Source: an uncultured Lachnospiraceae bacterium (lineage in GTDB: Bacteria > Bacillota_A > Clostridia > Lachnospirales > Lachnospiraceae). From it: 6,056 nt of DNA. The stretch lies in assembly GCA_947175285.1 (NCBI GenBank), contig CAMWMM010000330.1, positions 1 to 6,056 of the forward strand, given 5' to 3'. The stretch's first letter is position 1, and each line of letters starts with the position of its first letter. The notes below the pieces were generated by a model. The model was not told the origin of the DNA and did not search any database. It saw nothing but the letters and a program-made list of their open reading frames with translations. The translations under genes and the position numbers were made by a program. Positions 1-6,056 of the stretch are shown in pieces.

Positions 1-540
1 ACATAACAGCATCTTAGAGAACCCTTCCGTATCTTCCTGTGCCATCAAAGACATCATTCTGGCATCCCACTGCTCCAACCACTGTCTGCTGCCCGCCGTT
101 ACAGTATCAAACAGATAAAAGGCATCTAACTTATTCATGACCGCAGCAAGCAGATGAGAAATTCCCTCCGGTTCGGGCTTTATCAGGCTGTCGCTATCCC
201 CTGTTACCACAATCTGCTCTAACTTCACACAGTCTTTTAAAATTCCCTGTCCGACAGCAAGCTTTTTCCGCGGCAGCGACAACTTTTCCAAGCTGCTGCA
301 GGAAGCAAACGCCCACTCCTGAATCTCTGCAATACTTTCCGGCAAAAACAGCTCCTGTAAACTCTTCGCTCCAAGGAAAGCCTTTTTTCCTATAACTGTA
401 ACAGGTTTATTCTCTATCATTTCCGGTATCGTTAAGGAAATATCTTTTCCGCGATATCCGGTTAACATAACACTATCTTCTAAAAGTGTAACTTCTATCC
501 TGCCATAATCCGTATTGATTTCCTGCATCTTTCCCAACAT
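1..540 (-). CDS. BspA-like leucine-rich-repeat (LRR_5) protein, partial (C-terminus beyond window)
   Basis: An open frame of 180 codons runs from an ATG at 540 to the window edge without a stop, so the C-terminus is missing. An SD-like GAAGG sits about 10 nt before the ATG, in the 15-bp gap after the AAA+ gene. Residues about 34-112 match the BspA/TpLRR (LRR_5) style of repeat: 'LTIPEMIENKPVTVIGKKAF' (36-55), then a unit with 'LFLPESIAEIQEWAFASC' (64-81) and one with 'LSLPRKKLAVGQGILKDC' (87-104), each followed by a conserved leucine. After about residue 113 the repeats end and a charged, helix-rich segment with several Trp and Met begins (130-180). The N-terminus is polar, with no signal peptide, lipobox or transmembrane helix, so a cytoplasmic location is inferred. 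Many BspA-like proteins are secreted, which makes this unusual. LRR_5 domains usually bind proteins; the close linkage to the AAA+/VWA pair suggests a recognition subunit or client. The repeat call is firm and the role is inference. Confidence 0.85.
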   Translation of the reverse strand, partial: MLGKMQEINTDYGRIEVTLLEDSVMLTGYRGKDISLTIPEMIENKPVTVIGKKAFLGAKSLQELFLPESIAEIQEWAFASCSSLEKLSLPRKKLAVGQGILKDCVKLEQIVVTGDSDSLIKPEPEGISHLLAAVMNKLDAFYLFDTVTAGSRQWLEQWDARMMSLMAQEDTEGFSKMLLC

Positions 541-555
541 AATCACTACTACCTT

Positions 556-2088
556 CTATAAATCCAGTGCTTCTATCTGCTGCATGATGGTATCCCCGCG
601 TTCTGAAATCATCATCTCTTCATTATGACGCTGATAATCCTCACAGCCATACATTCCGATAAATTTAGCGCTGTCCTGATTCACCGTACATTCCGTCAAA
701 AGTATCAGCATTTCATTGCCGCTTCCAAAAGTATCTTCCACAAAAGTGAACAGGTAATGGAGCTTTTCTCCTGCGGCTTCCGTCTCTTTTTTATAAGAAG
801 CCACTTCCGCCTCGTATCGTTCCCTTAAAAATGCGAGTGCTTCATTTCCGCTCTCCCTGTCTTCCAGACGAAGTTTTTTCTCGCAGTCTTTTAAGAAACG
901 AATGACATTTCGCTGTTTTCTCTTTTCCCTATCAGATAAAGAACCCGCTTTCTGCAAAGCTTCCATGCCTTTCTGTCTGCCCTCTATCTGTCCGTTTAAC
1001 ATTTTTATGACGTCATCCGCCGCTTTTTCTTCCTGCGCCATACTGTTTTTAATCGCTTTCATATGCACAAGGAAATTGCTGATACAATCGAATCTTTCCA
1101 TATTTTCCCGTATTTCATGCTGTACATAATCAATCAGCATCCCCATCAGGGAAAGTCTCTCATCAAAATCCGCTTTTCTCGCTCTTTCTCCCACCTGTGC
1201 AGGGGCATGTCCTGCCAGAATATCCTCTATATGATAATCCCTTTTATATTTCTGGTATAAATCATAATAAGCAGTAAATTCCTTGACAACACGCGGATTC
1301 CTGATATATTGTTCCACCAGAGTTTCCTCTACTTTCAACTTCTCATCTTCATAGAGAAGTATCATCGCAGACAAATCCTCCCAGCCTCTTGCCGTGATAT
1401 AATTCTTTCCCCGGACGGTTGTCTCTACCTGATAAAAGTCCTCTTTCTTCATATCCAGATAATTCGTGATTGCCGTATGCAGACTTCGGTCTTTTGCATA
1501 CTCTTTCCAAACTGCATAATCCGCCTCAACCTCCAGAATTTTCATTCTGTCCAGTGTCACAATATCAAATTCACGCACTGACTTATTATATTCCGGCGGG
1601 TTTCCTGCTGTCACAATTACCCATCCGTCCGGCACTTTATGCCGTCCGAATACTTTATATTGCAGAAACTGCAGCATGGATGGCGCCAAAGTCTCCGATA
1701 CGCAGTTAATCTCATCCAGAAAAAGAATTCCCTCCTTAATACCGCTCTCCCTCATGACATCATAAATCGAAGCAATAATTTCGCTCATCGTATACTCCGA
1801 TACATCATAGGACCATCCCTCATATTCTTTATGCGCAATAAAAGGAAGCCCCAATGCCGACTGTCTTGTATGGTGCGTCATAGAGTAAGACACAAGCGCA
1901 ATTCCGAGTTCCTGCGCAATCTGCTCCATAACAGCCGTTTTCCCGATACCCGGCGCTCCCAACAGAAAAATCGGGCGTTGCCTGACAACAGGAATCCTGT
2001 ATTCCCCTTCTTCATCTTTTTTTAAGTACAATTTTACGGAATCCTTAATATACTCTTTTGCCTGCTTAATATTCATTGCTGTAACCAT
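556..2088 (-). CDS. MoxR-like AAA+ ATPase with long coiled-coil C-terminal extension
   Basis: This 510-residue cytoplasmic AAA+ protein has an intact active site. Visible motifs are Walker A GAPGIGKT (44-51), Walker B ILFLDE (121-126), sensor 1 with Asn163 in VTAGNPPEYN, a probable arginine finger at Arg181 (TLDR) and a sensor 2-like Arg234 in ITARGWEDLS. The layout fits the MoxR/AAA_5 group, whose members act as ATP-driven remodelling chaperones, usually with a VWA protein. MoxR proteins are often about 300-350 residues. Here some 200 extra residues follow, predicted helical with coiled-coil-like charged stretches (about 345-440) and ending in a conserved-looking 'FIGMYGCEDYQRHNEE'. The gene overlaps the upstream VWA gene by 23 bp, implying translational coupling. 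The start is uncertain. AGAGGA (2091-2096) is only 2 nt from the ATG at 2088 and 14 nt from the in-frame ATG at 2076, whose product begins MNIKQAKEYI. The later start looks the more natural N-terminus and would cut the overlap to 11 bp. The specific substrate is unknown. Confidence 0.93.
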   Translation of the reverse strand: MVTAMNIKQAKEYIKDSVKLYLKKDEEGEYRIPVVRQRPIFLLGAPGIGKTAVMEQIAQELGIALVSYSMTHHTRQSALGLPFIAHKEYEGWSYDVSEYTMSEIIASIYDVMRESGIKEGILFLDEINCVSETLAPSMLQFLQYKVFGRHKVPDGWVIVTAGNPPEYNKSVREFDIVTLDRMKILEVEADYAVWKEYAKDRSLHTAITNYLDMKKEDFYQVETTVRGKNYITARGWEDLSAMILLYEDEKLKVEETLVEQYIRNPRVVKEFTAYYDLYQKYKRDYHIEDILAGHAPAQVGERARKADFDERLSLMGMLIDYVQHEIRENMERFDCISNFLVHMKAIKNSMAQEEKAADDVIKMLNGQIEGRQKGMEALQKAGSLSDREKRKQRNVIRFLKDCEKKLRLEDRESGNEALAFLRERYEAEVASYKKETEAAGEKLHYLFTFVEDTFGSGNEMLILLTECTVNQDSAKFIGMYGCEDYQRHNEEMMISERGDTIMQQIEALDL

Positions 2089-3379
2089 CTTCCTCTTTTT
2101 CTATTTCACACTCTTCTTCCGATATGACAATCCTGATTGCCCACGGCGGAACTGCCGGCGCTTCTCCATCATCACGCAGAAAAACAAACGCCGTATCATA
2201 ATCCGGCATCTGCTCAGGATAGATACCGTAGCCATCCGTAAAATAAATCAGCCCCTTTAAATTTTCAAACCCGCCGTCCTGTTTTAATTTTTCTACATAC
2301 TGAAATACCGGTCTAAAATCAGTAGCGCCAAACCCGCGCAGTTTTCCATTTTTTAAAAAATCATCAAAATCCTCTCTGCAAGTTATGACCGTATCACTCT
2401 GCACCTCGTTATCGCATTGAATGATATGTACATTGATTTTCCGGAAAAAATTCTCCCTCTGCTGCATGATTTGATACGTCTGATTCAAAAATGCCTGTAC
2501 CACCTCGCCGCGGCAGGACGCCGAAGTGTCAAGCGCAATCACAAAATCCTTGATTTTATTGGCGTCTTTATATTCAAGAGGCTCTACGAGCGGCATATTT
2601 CCATATTGGGAGAGTCCATACGTATAATAAATATAATCAAATTCATCATCATTGACCTGTACCACCTCGCCCATCACCATAAACCGCTTCAAAAAATCCC
2701 GATAATCATATCTTTCTCTTGTCGCTTCTTTCAGATTCTCTTCCATGCTCTGTGCGTTATTTTTATCTTTGGAAAAGCTTCTTAAATCCGCCTTTACCCG
2801 TTCGCTTACTTTGCGCCATTCCTCCTGCGACAGCGTCAGTTCTTCTTTTCTGTCCCAATATAAATGTTCATCATAATAACAAAGTTCCCGCCATTCTTTT
2901 TGCGCCTTCTTCGACGGTTCCTCTATGCGGAAATGTCTGTACAGCTTCTCCGCAGTCAAACCTCCTGCCTGCTTTTTTAGGATATCCAGCCTGCTTTTTA
3001 AAATAGCATCCGACGGCAGAACGGCAAGATGCAGCGACATTTCCAGAATCGTATTTTCCACTGCAATATCAGTTGCCAGATCCCAGAGTTCCCGCTCCAG
3101 CTTATCTGTCTGAAAGCTATGATAAAAGATACAGTGTAACAACACATGCAGATAAAGCCTTACCATATAGTGAGGCTCTTTGCGATACTTAGCAAGCAAA
3201 AGCGCCGGGTCATAATAAAGTGTTGCTCCGTCATAGGCAAAAACACCCATTCCTGCCCGCTCTTCCAACTTTAAGGCAGACAGTGCCACATCCAGAAAAC
3301 GCATATTCATTAAAATGCCATCATGCGACAGCTTGATAATATCACGCGCCAGCGCCGATATCTGCTCTTGTTTATTCAT
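2066..3379 (-). CDS. VWA domain protein with DUF2201-type (metallopeptidase-like) N-terminal domain
   Basis: This 437-residue soluble protein is the partner of the downstream AAA+ ATPase. The C-terminal part (about 276-420) is a VWA-like domain with a complete metal-ion-dependent adhesion site: DTSAS (284-288), Thr353 in GATDF and Asp382 in YFTDG. It closes with the PPWAIRIVI strand typical of the DUF2201/VWA-like family. The N-terminal part (about 1-150) resembles the putative metallopeptidase domain paired with that VWA domain. It carries His78-x3-His82 plus His87 in 'YLHVLLHCIFYH', but the catalytic Glu expected after the first His (HExxH) is Val79, so protease activity is doubtful. A charged helical linker (about 150-240) joins the two. 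There is no signal peptide or membrane helix. The start is ATG at 3379, with AAAGGA a few bases upstream. MIDAS-bearing VWA proteins act as adaptors for MoxR ATPases in characterised pairs such as NorQ/NorD and CoxD/CoxE. That role is inferred here from the overlap of the genes. Confidence 0.92.
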   Translation of the reverse strand: MNKQEQISALARDIIKLSHDGILMNMRFLDVALSALKLEERAGMGVFAYDGATLYYDPALLLAKYRKEPHYMVRLYLHVLLHCIFYHSFQTDKLERELWDLATDIAVENTILEMSLHLAVLPSDAILKSRLDILKKQAGGLTAEKLYRHFRIEEPSKKAQKEWRELCYYDEHLYWDRKEELTLSQEEWRKVSERVKADLRSFSKDKNNAQSMEENLKEATRERYDYRDFLKRFMVMGEVVQVNDDEFDYIYYTYGLSQYGNMPLVEPLEYKDANKIKDFVIALDTSASCRGEVVQAFLNQTYQIMQQRENFFRKINVHIIQCDNEVQSDTVITCREDFDDFLKNGKLRGFGATDFRPVFQYVEKLKQDGGFENLKGLIYFTDGYGIYPEQMPDYDTAFVFLRDDGEAPAVPPWAIRIVISEEECEIEKEEDGYSNEY

Positions 3380-3442
3380 GTTGTCCTTTCCTGTCTGTTA
3401 TATCATTCAGAATATACATAATTATAATGGATTTCATAAATA
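3380..3442 (-). promoter_or_regulatory. AT-rich gap with possible weak promoter for the VWA-AAA-LRR genes
   Basis: The 63-bp gap between the membrane-protein gene and the VWA gene is strongly AT-rich. Read on the minus strand it contains a consensus TATAAT (3421-3426) with TTTATG (3444-3449) 17 bp upstream as a poor -35 match. The poor -35 overlaps the end of the preceding gene. The TATAAT lies about 41 bp before the VWA start codon, a plausible 5' leader. A GAAAGGAC ribosome binding site lies at the downstream end (about 3382-3389). An AT-rich gap can match TATAAT by chance, so this is only a candidate. If it is real, the three-gene block could be transcribed apart from the membrane protein. 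Confidence 0.3.
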
Positions 3443-3451
3443 TCATAAATA
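3434..3451. repeat. Perfect 9-bp tandem repeat across a stop codon
   Basis: The nonamer TCATAAATA (TATTTATGA on the coding strand) occurs twice back to back, at 3434-3442 and 3443-3451. The copy at 3443-3451 supplies the last codons and the TGA stop of the membrane-protein gene. The other copy lies just past the stop and repeats the same bases. This looks like a small slippage duplication at the 3' end of the gene with no effect on the protein. It also overlaps the candidate -35 region of the following genes. Confidence 0.7.
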
Positions 3452-4600
3452 CTGTCTTGAAATTCTCTCCTCCGGCTTTACATCAACCATATATAGAACA
3501 ATCAAGAAAAACCACTCTAACGGCTTCATCAGCAAATACACCAAATCAGCTCTCCACGGATTCGTAATATGCTTTGCAACAGGATAACCGTATGTATCGT
3601 AAAAATGCCGGAGATTTCTATGAAAACGAGGCGTTTTCTCTGCTATCACCTCTTCGAAAGCGTTCGCAATGCAAAGCTGACGATTAACTATAATCGTATG
3701 TCCACGTCTTTTTCCCAAACGTTTCGGCTTCACAAGTCTTTTATGCCCGCCCGCTGCTACGGTACATAAATAATGGTCACCATAGTATGGGTAAGGCTGC
3801 GGAGAAACCATCTGGGAAAAAGTCCAATCACTCGTTTCCGTAAACATTTTAATAATGGCATCCGGAGGCTGCTGCCCAAACAGTAACAGACACATAACAC
3901 AGATACCAAGTATCGGAATGACTGCAATCAGTCCCAGTACAGGCCATTTTTTACTGTCTCTTAATAATTTTCCTATCTTCGCCAGTCCCTTTTTTTCCTG
4001 TTCTGACTCCAATTTTTCTTCTGTCTGGATAACATTGCTAATAGCAGCCACAGAAGAAAATATATAATTCAGCGGAAAAAGGCACATCAAAATACACTCT
4101 GTCGGCAAGTAGCAAAATGACTCAAATGTATTCGGCAACACCTGTATGATAAATGCAACACTCAAAAAGCACCCCAGATAAATGGTTCCCATACATAATA
4201 CTGTCAAAAGAGGCGGCAGTTTTTTGTCCGTAAACCGTAATATCATAAACCCTCCCCATGCTGCCAGGCAAAGAACAAAAAAAGTCAATCCATAATCACT
4301 GGTAATCGGTTCATGGGAAGGAAAATAATTCACTCTGATAGCTATCGCCCGCTGCCAATGATCCGGCGCCCAAATAATGTACAATATCCCCATAAGCACA
4401 GGTCCCCACAGAAATATCAGCAAATCCATGTGTTTGCTCTTTTCTCCCTTCCACTTCGCATCATTTTGCTTCAAATGAAAGAGCCGGCGAATGTTATAGC
4501 ATGTCAGATATATCGGGAAGCCATGTACATACCCTAAAAGTAATATCATGCCTCCCCAAAATACTACTAGCCCAATTATAAAACTATCAATATTTATCAA
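3443..4600 (-). CDS. Polytopic membrane protein, DUF6688-like
   Basis: This 385-residue integral membrane protein has about six hydrophobic helices in its first two thirds, near residues 5-27, 59-77, 103-121, 128-154, 163-187 and 218-241. A possible seventh lies at 352-372. Between the last two is a soluble, basic domain (about 270-345) with the most conserved-looking stretch: 'YLCTVAAGGHKRLVKPKRLG' (277-296), then 'RRGHTIIVNRQLCIANAFEE' (298-317), and a segment rich in His, Arg and Tyr ending 'YGYPVAKHI' (337-345). I recognise this as resembling the uncharacterised DUF6688 family; that name is from memory, and no function is known to me. The start is TTG at 4600, supported by AAGGAG 9 nt upstream. 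The next in-frame Met (residue 18) would cut the first helix in half. The gene lies 88 bp after the hydrolase gene, behind a strong hairpin, and 63 bp before the VWA gene. Whether it works with the VWA/AAA+ pair is unclear. Confidence 0.8.
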   Translation of the reverse strand: MINIDSFIIGLVVFWGGMILLLGYVHGFPIYLTCYNIRRLFHLKQNDAKWKGEKSKHMDLLIFLWGPVLMGILYIIWAPDHWQRAIAIRVNYFPSHEPITSDYGLTFFVLCLAAWGGFMILRFTDKKLPPLLTVLCMGTIYLGCFLSVAFIIQVLPNTFESFCYLPTECILMCLFPLNYIFSSVAAISNVIQTEEKLESEQEKKGLAKIGKLLRDSKKWPVLGLIAVIPILGICVMCLLLFGQQPPDAIIKMFTETSDWTFSQMVSPQPYPYYGDHYLCTVAAGGHKRLVKPKRLGKRRGHTIIVNRQLCIANAFEEVIAEKTPRFHRNLRHFYDTYGYPVAKHITNPWRADLVYLLMKPLEWFFLIVLYMVDVKPEERISRQYL

Positions 4601-4615
4601 ATCACCTCACTCCTT
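4601..4615 (-). promoter_or_regulatory. Strong ribosome binding site deciding a TTG start
   Basis: On the minus strand AAGGAG (4610-4615) is followed by 9 nt and then TTG at 4600. No ATG or GTG lies in frame close by upstream, and this SD is near-ideal in sequence and spacing. It supports TTG as the true initiation codon of the membrane protein. A second purine-rich GAGGTGAT abuts the start codon and is too close to serve as the main SD. Confidence 0.7.
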
Positions 4616-4629
4616 CTCTTACTACAAAT

Positions 4630-4662
4630 CGGACGATTGAAAACCCCTTTTCCAACCGTCCG
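4630..4662 (-). terminator. Strong hairpin after the hydrolase gene, terminator-like with weak U-tract
   Basis: The sequence forms a 14-bp stem with two G-U wobbles and a 5-nt AGGGG loop. On the transcribed (minus) strand the 5' arm begins CGGACGGTTGGAAA and the 3' arm is TTTCAATCGTCCG. It lies 27 bp past the hydrolase stop and 29 bp before the membrane-protein TTG. The stem is as stable as a typical intrinsic terminator, but the following bases (ATTTGTAGTAAG) give only a short, broken U-run, so termination may be partial. It could instead be a processing or mRNA-stabilising stem. It marks the boundary between the housekeeping pair and the accessory genes. Confidence 0.55.
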
Positions 4663-4688
4663 TCACTTGTATTCTATAGATTCCATCT

Positions 4689-5318
4689 TTAACAAAACGG
4701 ATTATACTGCTTCTCATGTCCGATATCCGTCATATCCCCATGCCCCGGATATACTTTGACATCATCCGGAAGCACAAAGAGCCTTTCTTTAATCGAACGG
4801 ACAATATCACTCATACTGCCTGTTGCCAAATCCGTCCTGCCAACCGATTCCTGAAACAGTGTATCGCCGCTGATTAAAATGCCGTCTTCCTCAAAATAAT
4901 AGCAACAGCTCCCGATAGTATGTCCCGGCGTTGCAATTAATTTACAGGTCATATCCGCAATCGTAATTTCCTCTTCGTCTTTTAAATACTTATCAGGGAT
5001 AACCGTATAAGGTCTGCCAACCTGTTCCGATACATTGGTAACTGCATCTTCACACAGCGCTTTTTCTGCTTCATAAGCATAAATCGGCGCCCCGGAAAGC
5101 TCCCGCAGTTTATTGGTTCCCCATATATGGTCAAAATGCCCATGTGTCAGCAGAATACCCGCTATCCGGAATCCTTTTTCCGTCAATGCATCATAAATAT
5201 AGTCACCTTTATCCGCAGGGTCAAAGAAAATTACATCTTTCTTTCCCTCCTGATATACAAAATAACAATTCGTCTGACAAATACCAAGCATCAGCCTTCC
5301 AACTTTTAAATTAGCCAT
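4689..5318 (-). CDS. Glyoxalase II-like metallo-beta-lactamase-fold hydrolase
   Basis: This 209-residue cytoplasmic hydrolase has a complete di-metal site of the metallo-beta-lactamase superfamily: THGHFDH (58-64, giving His59, His61, Asp63 and His64), His133 in ATPGHT, Asp152 in SGDTLF and His193 in YPGHGD. The 'ESVGRTDL' segment (157-164) and the NPF ending are typical of the short glyoxalase II-like (YcbL-type) hydrolases common in Firmicutes. Its length is usual for that group, which lacks the full C-terminal helical domain of classical GloB. Thioester hydrolysis, for example of S-lactoylglutathione-type adducts, is the family expectation, but the true substrate cannot be told. The start is ATG at 5318, with AAAGGTG about 10 nt upstream. 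The gene follows relA by 47 bp with no visible terminator, so the two probably share a transcript. From general recollection, a hydrolase of this kind often sits beside relA in Clostridia. Confidence 0.93.
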   Translation of the reverse strand: MANLKVGRLMLGICQTNCYFVYQEGKKDVIFFDPADKGDYIYDALTEKGFRIAGILLTHGHFDHIWGTNKLRELSGAPIYAYEAEKALCEDAVTNVSEQVGRPYTVIPDKYLKDEEEITIADMTCKLIATPGHTIGSCCYYFEEDGILISGDTLFQESVGRTDLATGSMSDIVRSIKERLFVLPDDVKVYPGHGDMTDIGHEKQYNPFC

Positions 5319-5365
5319 ATTAAAACCACACCTTTCTCCTGACCTGCAATATTCTTTCCAAAAAA

Positions 5366-6056
5366 TCAGCTCGTCGTTCTCTCAATATCGATTACGCTGT
5401 CGATTGTCCGAATCTTATCAATAATCCGGTTCAATTCTTCTCTGCTGCGGATTTCAAAGCTGACTTCCATCGTAGCGGTTCCCTGTTTATTAATTCTGGT
5501 ATTCAGGGCAAGAATATCAATATCTTTCTCTGTCAGCGCTCTGGAAACATCTGCCAACAGTCCATTCCGGTTATGGGCATAGATACTGATTTCCGCTAAA
5601 TATTTTTCATCGCCTTCCTCATCCGCCGCCTGCTGCCATTCCGCATCAATCAATCTGACACGGTCAATTTCCGGCAAGTTCAAAATATTGATACAGTCCG
5701 TACGGTGAATGGACACCCCTCGTCCTCTTGTAATGAAACCGACAATTTCATCTCCCGGCACCGGTGAACAGCATTTGGAAAATCTGACCGCCACATCATG
5801 AATACCCTTTACAACAATGCCGTTGCTTCCTTTTCGTGGCTGCATCCTGCTATGCTGTGCATTTTCCTGTACTTCGGCAAGTATTTCCTCGTCTGATACT
5901 TCCTTTTTGTGGTCGTTATCATACAGTTCCTGCATGCGGTTAACAATCTGACCTTCTTTGAGTCCGCCGTGTCCGACAGCCGCAAGTACGGAATCCCAAT
6001 CGCGGAAACCGTATTTTTTCATAATGGCATCCTCATACTGCGGAATCAGAATATCC
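5366..6056 (-). CDS. relA: RelA/SpoT (p)ppGpp synthetase/hydrolase, C-terminal third (5' end beyond window)
   Basis: The frame is open from the window edge to a TGA at 5366-5368, giving 229 residues that begin DILIPQYEDAIMKKYGF. The Met encoded at 6022 is internal, because coding sequence continues upstream of it. The (p)ppGpp hydrolase, synthetase and TGS domains would lie beyond the edge; full-length Rel proteins are about 720-780 residues. Visible are the end of the helical domain (KKYGFRDWDSVLAAVGHGGL), a conserved-cysteine/zinc-finger-like domain with 'FSKCCSPVPGDEIVGF' followed by His and Cys in 'SIHRTDC', and a C-terminal ACT domain beginning 'EISIYAHNRNGLLADVSRAL'. This C-terminal half senses uncharged tRNA on the ribosome and controls the balance of synthesis and hydrolysis during the stringent response. 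All regulatory landmarks in the visible part look intact. Firmicutes usually carry one long bifunctional Rel, which this probably is, but the catalytic residues are not in view. Confidence 0.95.
   Translation of the reverse strand, partial: DILIPQYEDAIMKKYGFRDWDSVLAAVGHGGLKEGQIVNRMQELYDNDHKKEVSDEEILAEVQENAQHSRMQPRKGSNGIVVKGIHDVAVRFSKCCSPVPGDEIVGFITRGRGVSIHRTDCINILNLPEIDRVRLIDAEWQQAADEEGDEKYLAEISIYAHNRNGLLADVSRALTEKDIDILALNTRINKQGTATMEVSFEIRSREELNRIIDKIRTIDSVIDIERTTS

Noticed and set aside
1639..2025. Plus-strand open frame of 128 codons
   Set aside because: It lies wholly antisense to the AAA+ core, where the minus strand encodes intact Walker and sensor motifs. Its product is a low-complexity, basic and aromatic sequence with no recognisable domain, as expected of a shadow frame.
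2417..2785. Plus-strand open frame of 122 codons opposite the VWA gene
   Set aside because: It is antisense to the linker and MIDAS region of a well-supported VWA protein; no domain and no convincing SD.
4701..4706. Exact TATAAT on the minus strand near the 3' end of the hydrolase gene as a promoter for the membrane protein
   Set aside because: It lies inside coding sequence (the Gln-Tyr-Asn codons near the C-terminus), and no acceptable -35 is found at 16-18 bp; the best TTGACA-like match is about 21 bp away.
6020..6022. ATG as the start of the relA-like gene
   Set aside because: The frame stays open upstream to the window edge, and the added residues (DILIPQYEDAI) continue the helical domain of Rel, so this Met is internal.
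1..6056. CRISPR arrays, tRNA or rRNA genes, insertion sequences, attachment sites
   Set aside because: No spaced direct repeats, transposase, integrase or RNA-gene signatures were seen; gaps between genes are all under 90 bp and hold only the hairpin, the small repeat and ribosome binding sites described.

Overview
All six genes in this window lie on the minus strand, so the window reads biologically from its high-coordinate end to its low-coordinate end. Moderate-to-low GC, strong purine-rich Shine-Dalgarno sequences, a TTG start, and a long-form Rel stringent-response protein followed by a glyoxalase II-like hydrolase all suggest an anaerobic Firmicute. A gut-type Clostridia/Lachnospiraceae member is most likely. 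This is inference from gene content and protein style, not from a marker gene.

Region 1 (6056 to 4689) is housekeeping. It holds the C-terminal third of RelA/SpoT, cut by the window edge, then after 47 bp a complete glyoxalase II-like metallo-beta-lactamase-fold hydrolase. These two are probably cotranscribed. An 88-bp gap follows, containing a 14-bp-stem hairpin (4630-4662) that looks terminator-like but lacks a clean U-tract.

Region 2 (4600 to 1) looks accessory. It holds a polytopic membrane protein with a TTG start and a conserved-looking C-terminal domain (probably DUF6688-like). After a 63-bp AT-rich gap with a possible weak promoter comes a compact block of three genes. First is a VWA protein with a DUF2201-type N-terminal region. 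It overlaps a MoxR-like AAA+ ATPase with a long coiled-coil C-terminal extension. After 15 bp comes a BspA-like leucine-rich-repeat protein with no secretion signal, cut by the window start.

The overlapping AAA+ and VWA genes are a MoxR/VWA pair. In characterised systems of this type, an ATP-driven ring acts with a metal-binding VWA adaptor to remodel or activate a client. The closely coupled cytoplasmic LRR protein could be the third component, a substrate recogniser or client. The DUF6688-like membrane protein could be a membrane partner or merely a neighbour. This AAA+/VWA/LRR cluster is the part of the window most likely to be a poorly described system. Its function cannot be read from sequence alone.
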